Assembly (NCBI RefSeq): GCF_009913435.1 | Contig: NZ_CP047896.1 | Location: forward strand, 1 to 64,000 | Reading direction: 5' to 3' | DNA from: Sphingomonas changnyeongensis | GTDB taxonomy: Bacteria; Pseudomonadota; Alphaproteobacteria; Sphingomonadales; Sphingomonadaceae | DNA length: 64,000 nt | Shown: positions 9,298 to 19,418 of the stretch, in pieces | Layout of the letters: every line of letters begins with the position of its first letter | Numbering within the stretch: position 1 is the first letter of the stretch | Notes under the pieces: model-generated | The model's input: the letters and a program-made list of their open reading frames with translations, nothing else | Databases searched by the model: none | Told to the model about the DNA's origin: nothing | Program-made: the position numbers and the translations under genes

Positions 9298-11535
9298 TCA
9301 GTTGTAGTAATAGGGTGATCGCTGCGCCCAGACCGTGCCCGGATAGCGGGCGTGGAGCAGCCGGAAGGCGCGCTTGCTCAGCTGGTTGTGGTTGTTGCCC
9401 CAGCGCCCTACCCGATTGAGCCGATACAGCGCTTCGCCGGCGCGCGGATCGCGCGGATGGGCGGTGACATAGGCCAGCGCCTCCTCCCACAGCGTCGTCC
9501 CGCCGGTCTTGCCGCGATCGAGATCGGCAGCGCGCCGGAACGCGCTGCGTTCGCTGCGCGCCGCCGCTTGCATTGGCCTGGCGAAGCTGGCGGGGCGGGC
9601 AGGGAAGGCCTCGCCACAGCGCCCGTTGCAGGTCAGATCGACAGCGTCGTCCTGCGCACCGCCGTCCCACCAGCGGCACTCATAATAGTCCTTGGCGGCC
9701 GGGAAGGCGGCCGGCGCCATACCGCGCGGCAGCTGCACAAACCAATCATCCCAATAGCCGCCGAACGAAGCCTCATCGCCATGGGGGCGGGCATAATCGG
9801 CCAGATCGGTGCGCAGGCTGGGGATCTTGGTCATCACGAAGATCTCCGCGAAGCGCTTGGCGGGGCCGGGCGGGGTACGCAGGATCCGCTGCCAGTCGGC
9901 CTTCACCTGCGGCAGCAGCGTAACGAGCATCCGGGCGGTCTCGTTCACCGCCGCATCGCGCCGCAGCAGCACTGCGCGGACATAGTTGGTCAGTGTGAGA
10001 TCAAGCCGCAGTGCGGTGGGGAGCCTGGCGCTGCGGCCGAGCGCCAACCGCTCAGCCAGCGGCAGCCGGTCGATCGTCATCCGCGCATCGTCGCCAAGGC
10101 CGAGCCAGTCCTGCCCGCGCTGCCCCAGCTGCGCCTCGGCGGCGACGGCGGCACAATCGCCTGCGCCGGCTTTGCAATAGGGCTGGCGGAGTGCGTAGCC
10201 GGTGAAGTCGGCGAGGCTGGTCGCCAACTGGGCGCGGATCGACAGGAAGATGTTGCGATCCGACGGCGTCAGGTCGCGCCGGGCGAGCAGCGCGTCGACC
10301 TCGGGCCGCAGCGTCGCATCGGGCACGCGGCCGATGCGTAGCCGCAGCAGGTGGTAGCGGGCGGTGAGCCAGGCCGGGTCATCCGCCGCAACCCGGTCAG
10401 CGGCCCTCAGGAGAGGCAGGGCGCCGGCGTCGTCCGGGCGGGCAAGGCCGAGCGCAGCAACGAGCCAGGCGGTGCGGTGAGTCGCCTGCCAGCGACCGGT
10501 GGCGTGGGCGAGCCCTTCCTCACGATTGCGCGCGCCGAGCGTCGCGATCCAGTCGGCCGCCTCCGGTTTGTCGGGCTGATTGGCCGAAAGGCTCCAATAG
10601 TCCTTGAACTGGACCGCGATGTCCGGGGTAGGCGTCTTCGCGTTCAGCACGCGATCGAGCCGGTCGCGGAGCGCGGCGGGATGCTCGTGATAGTCGAGCA
10701 CCTGCTGCATCCGGACGACTTCGCCCCTGCCATAGGTGCCGTCCGGTGCGGCGGCGAGCGTGGCAATCGCGGCATGGGCACGCGCGAAGGCGGCGGATTC
10801 GCGGGTAGTGAGCGCGGCGCGCTGAATGGTGCGTGCCTGGAGGTAGAGCGCAAGCTTATGCCACGGCGAGGTGGGGTCGCGACCGATCGCGGCAAAGGCG
10901 GCTTCCGCATCGGCGAGCCGGCCGTCATAGAGTGCCAGCGCCGCCTGCTGGTACGCCCGGTCGGCGCGCAGCCAGGCCGGAGCGCCGGGATCGAGTGGCG
11001 GCAGGGTAATGCCGTCCTTGCTGCACGCCTCGAACACGCGGTCCTGCGCATCGACCCAGGCGCGCACCCAAAGCGAGGTGGCACCATGCGCGGCGATCCG
11101 CGCCTTCAGCGTTGCCGCGGCGGTGGTGAAGGCGTCGCCGAAGCAGGTGGGGATCGAGGTGTAGTCGGGGCCCTGGCGCTCGGTCGACACCCAGTAATAA
11201 TCGGCCTCAAGGCCGGGGACCTGCCGCCGCGCCTCGAGCCAGACGCCGGTCAGATCCTGCCAGTCACCGCAGCATGGGGTGGTGAGCGCCCGGGCGGCGT
11301 CGGTGCCAGTCTCCAGCCCGGTAAGCAGCCGCCAGTCGAGATAGCGCACCGCCGCAGGCGCGCTGGGTTTGACGATGCCGACATTGCCGGCTGCGAAAGC
11401 TGCGCGATCGATCGGGTGCAGCGCATGGCTGGTGACATAGTCGAGAATCGGCCCGGGATCTCCCGACCCGGACGCCCGGGTTCCCGCCAGTGCCGCGACA
11501 CACGCCGCCGCCGCGAACCACCACCCGCGCTTCAT
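9298..11535 (-). CDS. Large exported hypothetical protein with helical repeats
   Basis: About 745 aa. The start at 11535 gives an ATGA overlap with the upstream lipoprotein gene, hence coupling; an alternative ATG lies at 11541. The N-terminus (MKRGWWFAAAACVAALAG) is a signal peptide. The body is Ala/Leu/Arg-rich with TPR-like helices (YQQAALALYDGRLADAEAAF; DPRAGEALYRLNRVGR) and many Cys/Trp pairs. The C-terminus ends in an aromatic motif (AQRSPYYYN). I do not recognise a named family. Probably periplasmic; with the DUF3142-like lipoprotein it forms a two-gene unit of unknown function. Confidence 0.72.
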   Translation of the reverse strand: MKRGWWFAAAACVAALAGTRASGSGDPGPILDYVTSHALHPIDRAAFAAGNVGIVKPSAPAAVRYLDWRLLTGLETGTDAARALTTPCCGDWQDLTGVWLEARRQVPGLEADYYWVSTERQGPDYTSIPTCFGDAFTTAAATLKARIAAHGATSLWVRAWVDAQDRVFEACSKDGITLPPLDPGAPAWLRADRAYQQAALALYDGRLADAEAAFAAIGRDPTSPWHKLALYLQARTIQRAALTTRESAAFARAHAAIATLAAAPDGTYGRGEVVRMQQVLDYHEHPAALRDRLDRVLNAKTPTPDIAVQFKDYWSLSANQPDKPEAADWIATLGARNREEGLAHATGRWQATHRTAWLVAALGLARPDDAGALPLLRAADRVAADDPAWLTARYHLLRLRIGRVPDATLRPEVDALLARRDLTPSDRNIFLSIRAQLATSLADFTGYALRQPYCKAGAGDCAAVAAEAQLGQRGQDWLGLGDDARMTIDRLPLAERLALGRSARLPTALRLDLTLTNYVRAVLLRRDAAVNETARMLVTLLPQVKADWQRILRTPPGPAKRFAEIFVMTKIPSLRTDLADYARPHGDEASFGGYWDDWFVQLPRGMAPAAFPAAKDYYECRWWDGGAQDDAVDLTCNGRCGEAFPARPASFARPMQAAARSERSAFRRAADLDRGKTGGTTLWEEALAYVTAHPRDPRAGEALYRLNRVGRWGNNHNQLSKRAFRLLHARYPGTVWAQRSPYYYN

Positions 11536-12257
11536 CGCCATTGCTCCACCCGTTTCCGCACCGCGTCGAAGGTGGAGGGCGTCCAGCTTTGCGGAGCGAA
11601 CATATAGATCCTACGTCCCGGCGGCGCGCGGGCAATGGGCGCGTCGGAGGACACGGCGAGCGCTTTGCGGCAGGCGGGTTCGGCAAAGTCGCCGCCGCCC
11701 TCGATACGGGCGCGGAGCGCCGCACCCCCGCGCCCCATGCGGAACAACATTGGCACGATCTCGTCGACCGGCAGCGCGCCCAGCCAATCCTCCTGGCACC
11801 AGCTGGCAATCGCGGTCATCGACAGCAGGACAGTGCGAGGCAGGCCGGCGCGGACGTCGTGGAGCACATCGATCAGCACCTGGCGCTGCGACTGGCGGAC
11901 CTCGAAGTCGATCTGGACGCGGGGCGCAGGGACGATGCGGGCAAAGTGGAGCACGGCGGCGGAGACACGGGCGCGGAGCGCGGGCGTCCAGCGCAGCGGC
12001 ATGCTGTCGTCGATCTGGATGTGGACGACCGCGGTGGTCGGCGGCCGATCGGCGCGCAGCGGAAAGCGCCGGCCGCGTGCGAGGAAGTTGTCGCCGGCGA
12101 GGTCGATGAAACCGGTCTGCACGGCGATCTCGGCATCCTTGGGCAGGAAGCGGAGATCCTCGGGCCGCTCCCATGCCCAGACGACCACCTCAGGTGCCGG
12201 CGCGGCGGGCTGGCACGCGGCCAGGGCGAGAAGCGGGAGCAGGAGGTGGCAGCGCAC
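11532..12257 (-). CDS. DUF3142-like lipoprotein
   Basis: About 241 aa. Starting at GTG 12257 puts a lipoprotein signal at the very N-terminus (MRCHLLLPLLALAAC, lipobox LALAAC), whereas the longer ATG frame (12350) would bury it behind 31 residues. After the acylated Cys come VVVWAWERPEDLRFLP, FIDLAGDNFLARG, VQIDFEVRQSQRQ and LSMTAIASWCQEDWL, which match what I know of DUF3142 (a glycosidase-like barrel of unknown activity). It is the first gene of the pair and its stop overlaps the next start. Confidence 0.72.
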   Translation of the reverse strand: MRCHLLLPLLALAACQPAAPAPEVVVWAWERPEDLRFLPKDAEIAVQTGFIDLAGDNFLARGRRFPLRADRPPTTAVVHIQIDDSMPLRWTPALRARVSAAVLHFARIVPAPRVQIDFEVRQSQRQVLIDVLHDVRAGLPRTVLLSMTAIASWCQEDWLGALPVDEIVPMLFRMGRGGAALRARIEGGGDFAEPACRKALAVSSDAPIARAPPGRRIYMFAPQSWTPSTFDAVRKRVEQWR

Positions 12258-12495
12258 GCGCCAGCTTAAGGAGGGAATGCTGTGCGGTTCAAGCGGGCCA
12301 GCTGCGCCAAAGCCAGCGATCATTACCGCGGAAGGCGCACAACCGATCACCCGGGGCTAAATGAATACAAGCTGCGCAACGTTCTGCGGGCGCCGTGCCG
12401 CCGCGGCGCCAGACCGGAGGTAACGTGCGGGGCGCTGTTTATGGGATGATCGACGCGTCATTGCAGCTCGGCGGCGGCCGTGCGAGAATTCGGGT

Positions 12496-12738
12496 ATGGA
12501 CGATACGACTGCAGCACAGAACGGTTCGGCGACACATGCGGAAGGCAGCCGTCGCCAATCAATCTGGGACGCGCCACCACTGTCGCCCGAAGAGGAGGCG
12601 CGCAGAGAGCGGGACGCGCAACGCTGCAAAGAGGCGTACTCTGCCAATCCCTTCTATGCCGAACGAGCGGCGAAAGACCCAGACTATTGGCGCTCGTTCT
12701 TGACGGGCGGCGTCAATGAGTTCTCTCGGCCTGAGTAG
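12496..12738 (+). CDS. Small hypothetical protein
   Basis: 80 aa, hydrophilic and acidic, with a charged middle (SPEEEARRERDAQRCKEAY) and a C-terminal ERAAKDPDYWRSFLTGG. No signal peptide or membrane segment. The composition looks coding and the longer overlapping frames do not. No strong ribosome site. Function unknown. Confidence 0.45.
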   Translation: MDDTTAAQNGSATHAEGSRRQSIWDAPPLSPEEEARRERDAQRCKEAYSANPFYAERAAKDPDYWRSFLTGGVNEFSRPE

Positions 12739-12938
12739 GTAAAGTGGTGCGGCGCCCTTCCGCGGACCACGGTTGACCTTCCAGAGCCACAAACCAAATG
12801 CTGCCAGCAGGGTGTGAGCATGGCCCGTAGTGGGCCGGGCCGCCTGATTATCACGTCGAGGCGTCCAGCGTTCGTGCCGGTGGTGACCGGCGGCACCTAA
12901 ACGACTGCGCATACGCGCCTCGACGATTTCGCGTACTG

Positions 12939-13835
12939 TCATTGCTTGAAGCAGTTCTCCCGATGCCAGGCGAGAAAGGCTGGGTGCGGTCGATCTGATT
13001 GGCGCTGCGGCGGTATCAGGAAGCCGGTCCTGTTGATCAGGGAGCGGATGCTTTCGGCGTCATTGGCCTGACGGCTGACAAGGATCTCCAGATTGTCACC
13101 CAGGCCAATCAAGCCTCGATCAAACATCCAATGGACAGTCCCCGACAAGGCGAGCCCGTTGGTCACAATATCCGGCCCACCGCTCTCAACGGGGCGGATA
13201 TGCGCCGCCTCAACCTCTGCGCGGCCCCCGCCGTTGATGAGCCTCAATCCCGTCACCGCGCACCGTGCATCATAAGCTTCAACCACACGGCGGCGGAACA
13301 GCCGATCGCGCACCAGCCGCGATCCAAGGTTGGCAACACGGTCCCGCTCAATCTCGAGGGGAATGGGCGGGAGATGCTCTTCGGCCGCCGGGTTGGAGCT
13401 GTCGTCGAACCGGGGGAGAAAGCGGGGGTCTTCCGCAAGGCCGCGATCGATGATGCGATTGAAGTCCTCGATCGATAGCGGCCGGACGGCAGATTGAGCT
13501 CGACCGGAAATCTTGCCGTGCTCATTGAGAACGCCACGTTCCGGCAGACCATCGGGGCCGTTGAACGGGACCGGGTTGGGGAAATCGAGATAGGTGCCCG
13601 GTTCGATCAGGGCCAGGAACATGTCCTTGGCGGTTGGGTCGGGGATGACATTTGCGACCTTGGCGACTGCAAAATAGCCGCGCGTGCCTGGGACCTTGCG
13701 AGGCTCGTAGTAGACGATCCAGTCGCCAATGCAGGCACTGACCCGGCTGAGATACTGGCGAGGAAACTGGTACCGCTCGGCAGGGCTATCATCGTAGATC
13801 GAGTCCGTCCGGTGAACGAAGACGCCCCTAGCCAT
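12939..13835 (-). CDS. HNH endonuclease, restriction type
   Basis: 298 aa. The C-terminal third holds an HNH core: YDARCAVTGLRL, then AEVEAAHIRPVESGG and TNGLALSGTVHWMFDRGL, with the paired His residues of the beta-beta-alpha metal fold. The N-terminal 150 residues (GDWIVYYEPRKVPGTRGYFAVAKV) look like a small beta-barrel of the EVE/ASCH kind and may read modified bases; that is inference. This layout is typical of modification-dependent restriction enzymes. The gene stands alone on its strand with no methylase nearby. It is flanked by an IS5 remnant. Confidence 0.82.
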   Translation of the reverse strand: MARGVFVHRTDSIYDDSPAERYQFPRQYLSRVSACIGDWIVYYEPRKVPGTRGYFAVAKVANVIPDPTAKDMFLALIEPGTYLDFPNPVPFNGPDGLPERGVLNEHGKISGRAQSAVRPLSIEDFNRIIDRGLAEDPRFLPRFDDSSNPAAEEHLPPIPLEIERDRVANLGSRLVRDRLFRRRVVEAYDARCAVTGLRLINGGGRAEVEAAHIRPVESGGPDIVTNGLALSGTVHWMFDRGLIGLGDNLEILVSRQANDAESIRSLINRTGFLIPPQRQSDRPHPAFLAWHRENCFKQ

Positions 13836-13950
13836 TTCGATAACGCTCCACGGTCAGCAATGTCAGCGCCCACGTTCCACCAACGAGCCGATGCGAGCTC
13901 GCAGGCGTAGACCCAGAGTTTGCGTTAAGCGATCCTTCAGCGCCAGGGGG

Positions 13951-14190
13951 CTATGCGGTTGAGGCCGGGTGAAATCCGATGCCTGCCGCGTTAAGTGCTG
14001 CGTCGGTGGCAAGGGCCCCTTGGAGCCCCTCCGGGCATCCAAGGGGCCGCGTCGCCACATGCCTGCGGTTGACGAAAACGATGCCGCTCAACACCCGCCG
14101 GTTGTTCACCCGAGGCTTGCAATGGCTCTTAGGAAAGAACGGCCGCAGCCGCTCCATCTGCTCGTCCGTCAGCCAGAAAGGGTCGCTCAT
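13951..14190 (-). pseudogene. IS5-family transposase N-terminal remnant
   Basis: The first 45 residues (DPFWLTDEQMERLRPFFPKS, then KPRVNNRRVLSGIVFVNR) are the start of an IS5-type transposase. The frame then runs into unrelated sequence (HVATRPLGCPEG) and no catalytic DDE region is present. Related fragments occur at 62650 and 50588. Confidence 0.75.
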
Positions 14191-14252
14191 CCCGGTCTTC
14201 TTGCGGAGCCTGAATCAGAGCCCGCGCCCACATCAATGGGTCCCGCGCCTGA

Positions 14253-15902
14253 TTACCTGCTTGCGCGAAGCACTGCGAAAGTTCCGGTCCGAGCGATCAT
14301 TCTTTCGCCATATGCATCGGCAACCTGCGCCAGCTCACCGCAGACGAATACATAATCGACCGAAGGTGTCTCCATCACTTGTCTGATTTCCGCTGCGACT
14401 GCGGCCTTGCTGCGCGATTGCAGCCAATGCGGATTTTGAATTGTAGCTGTAGCTGCCTTGGCAAGGTCTCCCCGGAGAGAGAGAGGCTGTTTGAGAGGGT
14501 CGGCGAACAAGGGCGTGTGCACTCCGTGATAAGCGAGCGCGAGAGGGGCGTACATCTGGCAGCGCCTGCCGTCGTCGCCACCTCGGTAGCTGGTCATTGC
14601 GTACACCGGTCGCATGATGGCCCCGTTGGGCACTTTCCCGAGCACTTCAGTGGCTGTGACCCAGTCCTGGCGGTAGTCAGACCAACTGACCGCCGTCACG
14701 ATCGATTTGGCGGTCACCAATGCTGCCAAGGCGGCCACCGCTGGTAACTGGTTGTAAGTCGAAGATGCCGGCTGGAGCGCGGCGCAGCAGATCAACGCCA
14801 GCAACAGCGGAACTCGGTCCGCCACAAAGCCAACGCCAAAGAGCGAGGGCGGCGTCACAACACACAACAGCGCCAAAACGACTATGCTCGGCATGGCTGC
14901 TCGGGCCAATCTAAGGTGGCCGGAGAGGAGGCCTCCTCCAACCACCGCAGCGAAAGCCGCAATCGCAATGATGTCAAAGGTCTCGCTCGGACTTTCGGCC
15001 ACCCTGACGATCGTTTTGAGCCTGTAACAGAACTCCAGCCATAGCCTCTCCGGCCATGTGTCCGATTGAAAGTTCGCAGCGATCCGTGCTGCCGTTGAAT
15101 CGCCGGACTGCGAAGTGCCCGCCAACAGAAACAGTGTCACAGGCACAATGGCCTGGCATGCAATCAGCGAGAGCCCTTGAGCTAGTCGCCCAAGCGCTTC
15201 CTTGGCCGCTCGCCAGCGCCCAAACTCAAGAGCGGCGAGCGTCAGCCCATAAAGAAAAAAGGCAAAGCCGTGAGACAAGAAGACCAGTAGACCGAATGTC
15301 ACGCCACTGAGAACAGCGGCGACCGGCTTTTCGCGTTGGGCAAGCCATGTTGCCATGCCGAACAGCGATATTGACATGGCGAGGATGAAGTTGATGAAAC
15401 CCCAGTTCAGTACGTAGCTATATGATAGGAATGACGCAGCAGCGAACGGCAATAGAACGCTGCGCGCACCTAGTGATCTCGACAGCGCGGTCACCGACAG
15501 AGCCTGGCACAGCACCAGAACGGCAACGATCAACTTCGCGGCAAATAGCGGCTCAAAATATCGGAGTATCACCCAGCCGAGGGCGTCCATGCCCAGATTT
15601 GGCGTCAGTCGCCAATGTACTGCATAGCTTTTTGATATGTTTTCAAGATCAGGCCCATTCGCCAGAAGCCAGTACCGAACTATATGGTCGTAGAGGTCGA
15701 TAAAGGGGATGACCGGCGTGACCGCGAGCGGCAGAATAAGACTGAGAAAGCAGCTTGCCGCGACAATGGGCGCCGGGTTCGCGACCCGAGGCGTTACGTT
15801 TGACGTAAGCCATTCAAAGCGATGGATTGCTTCCTGCTTCATCGAACCCCCAGGCATCACGACATCGAAATCCCGGCCATCAGGCACTTTTGAGAAAGAC
15901 AA
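14253..15902 (-). CDS. Polytopic membrane protein, GT-C-like
   Basis: 549 aa, or 529 from an ATG at 15842. About ten hydrophobic segments are visible, for example IVAASCFLSLILPLAVTPVI, LIVAVLVLCQALSVTAL, AAVVGGGLLSGHL and PSIVVLALLCVVT. A periplasmic-type first loop carries FIDLYDHIVRYWLLANGPD and an acidic pair, as in lipid-linked glycosyltransferases of the GT-C fold. The C-terminus is soluble (PSVDYVFVCGELAQVADAYG). No family is certain. It is divergent from the exported beta-helix gene, suggesting an envelope or exopolysaccharide role. Confidence 0.72.
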   Translation of the reverse strand: MSFSKVPDGRDFDVVMPGGSMKQEAIHRFEWLTSNVTPRVANPAPIVAASCFLSLILPLAVTPVIPFIDLYDHIVRYWLLANGPDLENISKSYAVHWRLTPNLGMDALGWVILRYFEPLFAAKLIVAVLVLCQALSVTALSRSLGARSVLLPFAAASFLSYSYVLNWGFINFILAMSISLFGMATWLAQREKPVAAVLSGVTFGLLVFLSHGFAFFLYGLTLAALEFGRWRAAKEALGRLAQGLSLIACQAIVPVTLFLLAGTSQSGDSTAARIAANFQSDTWPERLWLEFCYRLKTIVRVAESPSETFDIIAIAAFAAVVGGGLLSGHLRLARAAMPSIVVLALLCVVTPPSLFGVGFVADRVPLLLALICCAALQPASSTYNQLPAVAALAALVTAKSIVTAVSWSDYRQDWVTATEVLGKVPNGAIMRPVYAMTSYRGGDDGRRCQMYAPLALAYHGVHTPLFADPLKQPLSLRGDLAKAATATIQNPHWLQSRSKAAVAAEIRQVMETPSVDYVFVCGELAQVADAYGERMIARTGTFAVLRASR

Positions 15903-16461
15903 AGATGGCAGTCAGCCTCACAGTCACGATCTGTGAAGCCGAAGACAAAGTCCCTGATTTGGGTATCCGGGACCAGCCGACTAGGCTGTGTGACTCACGC
16001 ACCGTCTGTCGTTGTGTAGTCTAGTGCACCCAAAGAGGGACGCGTATTGATTCGAGTGCAGCGTTTCTCGCCATATCAACATGGCAATGAGTCGCTGAGA
16101 CAGCGAAGCCGACCAGGCTTTGCAGCTGTATCGCCCCCAAGCCCGTGGCGCGCTCAAACGCTAGCACAACGTCCCCCTTTCTTACGCACACCCGACTGTC
16201 GTACTCCCATCCACCTTCAGAGATCTAAGTTGAAAACACTATCACCCATTTGGGTGAGAGCCGACCTTGTCCGAAAAGTGGACGCTCTCGCTATGTTCGC
16301 GAGTGTAACAGGTGACAGTCCGGGCTTGCCCATCCGAGCAACATCCATCCTCATTATGTTTTGCCGAGTGCCTTGTGGTCCAATAAGAACTAAAGATGGC
16401 CCGGTGGGAAATGAAACTACTTGTATGGATGCGGGGCGGTGAACGAGGCGGTGCAACCATA
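15903..16461. other. Intergenic region between divergent envelope genes
   Basis: About 560 bases of moderately AT-richer sequence. No ORF here has coding character. It should carry the promoters of the membrane protein (minus) and the beta-helix protein (plus). I see no clear repeats or hairpin terminators. Confidence 0.4.
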
Positions 16462-18120
16462 ATGGCACAGACAAGGCGAGTTGTAGTGTCCGGTGCGCTG
16501 GCCGCCGCCTTTGGCTTAGCGGCGCGGCGCGGCTCGATTGGTCACCGGGCCGAGGCGAGCGGCTCTGACGATCGCGATGAGAAGGTTTCCACTTCCAGCG
16601 CGGGCGGACACAGAGCCGGAGTGCTGTTTTCTATCCCCACCGGTGATTTCAGCCGCTTATCGCCGGCCGCGCGCGCCGAACGAGACTCAATCGTCGCGAC
16701 GATCAACGCCAATAAGTGGGACCCAGTCATTCCTCGTGAGTTTGGACCTGGTCGAAGTGTCGTAGTCTCTTCAGTGGAAGAGATGACCGCGCGCATTCGC
16801 GCCCTGAGTGCCGCCTACCCAAACGAATGGTGCCGCATGCAGCTCGCGTCAGGGACTTACGGCGCATGGCAGCTTGGCTCTGATTACACGCATTCTGGCG
16901 GACAATGGGGGCTGGAAGGAGGGTGCGTAATCGAGCCGGCGCCAGGCGCTGTCGTTAAGGTGGCTGCCATCTGGCGAGGGCAGGGGAGCGGGTTGGTCTT
17001 CCGGGGCCTCGACTTCGTTGCGACCAATAACGCACCTGACGAGAATGCTACAGCCAACCTGGCGCTTGAGGGCATCTTTAACCAGGGTGCGACGGGTCCG
17101 AGCGCAAGCCGAGTGGTTGTGGAACGCTGTCGCTTTGGTCAGACGTATTCAGCCAAGCCGGAAGGCGCAGTGCGCTGGATACGCGCTCTGAACGCAGACT
17201 TTTGTGAGAGTCTGATTGTTCGAGATTGTGAGTTTTCGAAAATTCGACGCGTCTGTAATTTCGGGGGACGTGGATATTTCGAGTTCACGGGAAACGATAT
17301 CGGCGAGAGTGGGGAGTTTGGTTTCCAAGTCAATGTGGGCTGGACCAATCGGTCGTCGCCTCAGCTAGCTAATCCGACTGCCTCGGATCTATTCATCTAT
17401 ATCCACAGAAATCTGCACCGAGGTGGGATCGATGAGGCGCGGGATATTCACTTCGACTTCATTCAATTCATCGGGGGATCCGAGGCGGTCCATGAGGGGT
17501 GGGGGAGCCGTACGGTAATTGAGAACAACATATTGATCTGCCGCCAAGCGCGAGTGGGCCAGAATATCTTGGGTCAGGCCGTCTATCCAACAACTATGTT
17601 CTTGATCTTTTCGATGGGTCATGACGGCGGTGATGGGAAAAATGCGTCGATGCGTGGAGTCGTCTTCAACAACCTACATGCAGCAAATGGCTTTTTTGCT
17701 CAGCTTGGCGGGCCGAACACCACTTACTTCATAGAGTGCAACACCTCGTCGTGTCAGCCGGTCCGGCCGAGGGCCGTAACGAACGGCGACGCGGGATCGA
17801 ACGCGATCACAATGTTCGGTGCGGGCGAGGCGGTATCAGTTCGCGGTAACATTGCGGGAAGGGTGCTTAGCCAAGGCCGAACGCGCTTGGCTGAGGGGCA
17901 GAACCAGCTCATTCGGACCTCTGTTGCTGGTCCGTCTGGAGGATTGCCTCCAGAGGCCCTCTTGCAAGGTCCTTTTCTGCGGGACCCAAGCCAAAGCAGC
18001 TGCTGGTCGCTTGGGGAAGCCGTTGACCTGCATGTCATGCCTGCTCAGTCGCTGGTCGACCGGGCCATCCTAGTGAACACCCCAAAATCTGGCACGGCGG
18101 GTGCTCGTTTCAGAGGATAG
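16462..18120 (+). CDS. Tat-exported right-handed beta-helix protein
   Basis: About 552 aa from ATG 16462; the longer frame adds 22 unlikely residues. The N-terminus has a twin-arginine signal (QTRRVVVSGALAAAFGLAA). The middle has pectate-lyase-like coils: regularly spaced GLVFRGLDFVATNN, SRVVVERCRFGQTY, SLIVRDCEFSKIRRVCNF, YFEFTGNDIGE, RTVIENNILICRQ and MRGVVFNNLHAANG. Such folds bind or cleave polysaccharides. No catalytic residue can be assigned with confidence. It lies between a GT-C-like membrane protein and a 2OG oxygenase, which suggests polysaccharide handling. Confidence 0.78.
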   Translation: MAQTRRVVVSGALAAAFGLAARRGSIGHRAEASGSDDRDEKVSTSSAGGHRAGVLFSIPTGDFSRLSPAARAERDSIVATINANKWDPVIPREFGPGRSVVVSSVEEMTARIRALSAAYPNEWCRMQLASGTYGAWQLGSDYTHSGGQWGLEGGCVIEPAPGAVVKVAAIWRGQGSGLVFRGLDFVATNNAPDENATANLALEGIFNQGATGPSASRVVVERCRFGQTYSAKPEGAVRWIRALNADFCESLIVRDCEFSKIRRVCNFGGRGYFEFTGNDIGESGEFGFQVNVGWTNRSSPQLANPTASDLFIYIHRNLHRGGIDEARDIHFDFIQFIGGSEAVHEGWGSRTVIENNILICRQARVGQNILGQAVYPTTMFLIFSMGHDGGDGKNASMRGVVFNNLHAANGFFAQLGGPNTTYFIECNTSSCQPVRPRAVTNGDAGSNAITMFGAGEAVSVRGNIAGRVLSQGRTRLAEGQNQLIRTSVAGPSGGLPPEALLQGPFLRDPSQSSCWSLGEAVDLHVMPAQSLVDRAILVNTPKSGTAGARFRG

Positions 18121-18345
18121 GCAACTCTCTCGATCTGTAGCGTTCCTTTGCAAGCCCGCTCCGATCACATCCAGAGATATAACATACAACCCGTCCCCTC
18201 TGCTCTCGACTGGAATGGAATACGGATCAAGGAGCGAAATTCTGTCCTCTGTCTCGATATCACCCGAATAGGTGATGCCCGACTCAGATGCAGCCCATAA
18301 GAATGGGCGTCTGCTGAAAAGGACGGGTCAGGTTGGTGAGTCGGA

Positions 18346-19242
18346 ATGATGACGTCGATTATGGATATCTATCAAACGAACGACCAGCAGCCATATCATC
18401 TACGGTCACATCTCAACGCGTGGGTTGAGCAATATGCCTCCGACTTTGCGCGGGCTAAGCCGTTCCCATTTGTGGTGATTCCGAACTTTTTTCCGGATGA
18501 CGTTGCCCGATCCATTGGGGCCTCGTTCCCAGGTATCGACCGCCCGGTCTGGGACCTCAATGGGCCTGGGGATGTCAAGCATAGCGGCGACAAGAACATC
18601 GAGAAGGTCAGCTGTTCCTTTGAGGAGTATTTTCCACCGATCATCCGTAGCGCGATCCACGGGCTGAACTCGGGTATCTTCATCCGATTCCTGGAAGAAC
18701 TGACTGGCTTTAAGAACCTGAATCCCGATCCTTATTTCTTCGGAGGCGGCCTTCATAGCACCGGAAAAGGGGGGCGACTCATGATCCACGCCGACGCATC
18801 GCGGCACCCTAATCCGAAGCTCGAGCAGGTCATTAACATGATCTATTATGCGACTCCGGAATGGGATGAGACTTGGGGTGGGCATTTGGAGCTTTGGGAT
18901 CGGGACTGCAGACAGTGTGTTCAACGCATCGCACCCGCCTTTAACTCGGCAGTGATCTTCTATACCGGCACGAATTGCTACCATGGCCATCCCCAGCCTC
19001 TGGCGACGCCGCCGGGCGTGCGACGCAATTCGATCGCCTTATATTATTACACAACCGACCGGGTTCACGACGAGAGCTATGTTGGCTATCGGAACTATGT
19101 GGATTGGAAGCACGTCACCGAGCATGACCACAACCGATCCGCAGTTCATTTCGCCAAGGGCCTGATCCGCAAATATGCGCCCGCGGCCGCAACCAATGCG
19201 ACGGCGAAGATGTATCGCACCATCCGCGACCGCCTCCGCTGA
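18346..19242 (+). CDS. 2OG-Fe(II) dioxygenase family protein
   Basis: 298 aa. The double-stranded beta-helix iron site is visible: HxD at H148/D150 (RLMIHADASRH), a distal His in NCYHGHP (213/215), and an Arg for 2-oxoglutarate in GVRRNSIALYYYTT (about 226). The core strand GGHLELWDRD is typical of prolyl-hydroxylase-like enzymes (2OG-FeII_Oxy_3). It needs Fe(II), O2 and 2-oxoglutarate and hydroxylates an unknown substrate, cytoplasmic since there is no signal. It follows the beta-helix gene by about 225 bases on the same strand. The N-terminus at 18346 fits a weak GGTGAG site. Confidence 0.85.
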   Translation: MMTSIMDIYQTNDQQPYHLRSHLNAWVEQYASDFARAKPFPFVVIPNFFPDDVARSIGASFPGIDRPVWDLNGPGDVKHSGDKNIEKVSCSFEEYFPPIIRSAIHGLNSGIFIRFLEELTGFKNLNPDPYFFGGGLHSTGKGGRLMIHADASRHPNPKLEQVINMIYYATPEWDETWGGHLELWDRDCRQCVQRIAPAFNSAVIFYTGTNCYHGHPQPLATPPGVRRNSIALYYYTTDRVHDESYVGYRNYVDWKHVTEHDHNRSAVHFAKGLIRKYAPAAATNATAKMYRTIRDRLR

Positions 19243-19418
19243 TTGTTGACGCCGAGGGCTGGTGTGTTCGGGCGGAGGGTGAGCGTTGCAAAACCTCACC
19301 AGTGCGCCCAATCGCTTGTCCTGACTACGCCCAACAAACCTGACGAGTCCGGGGAGCAGAGCTCGAACGCTATCGCGGCGGCGGCATATCGCGCGATTGC
19401 TAAGGGGAGGTGTGGCAG

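Noticed and set aside
10351..11607. 418-aa plus-strand ORF
   Set aside because: Antisense to the exported repeat protein; Arg/Gly-rich without any domain or signal.
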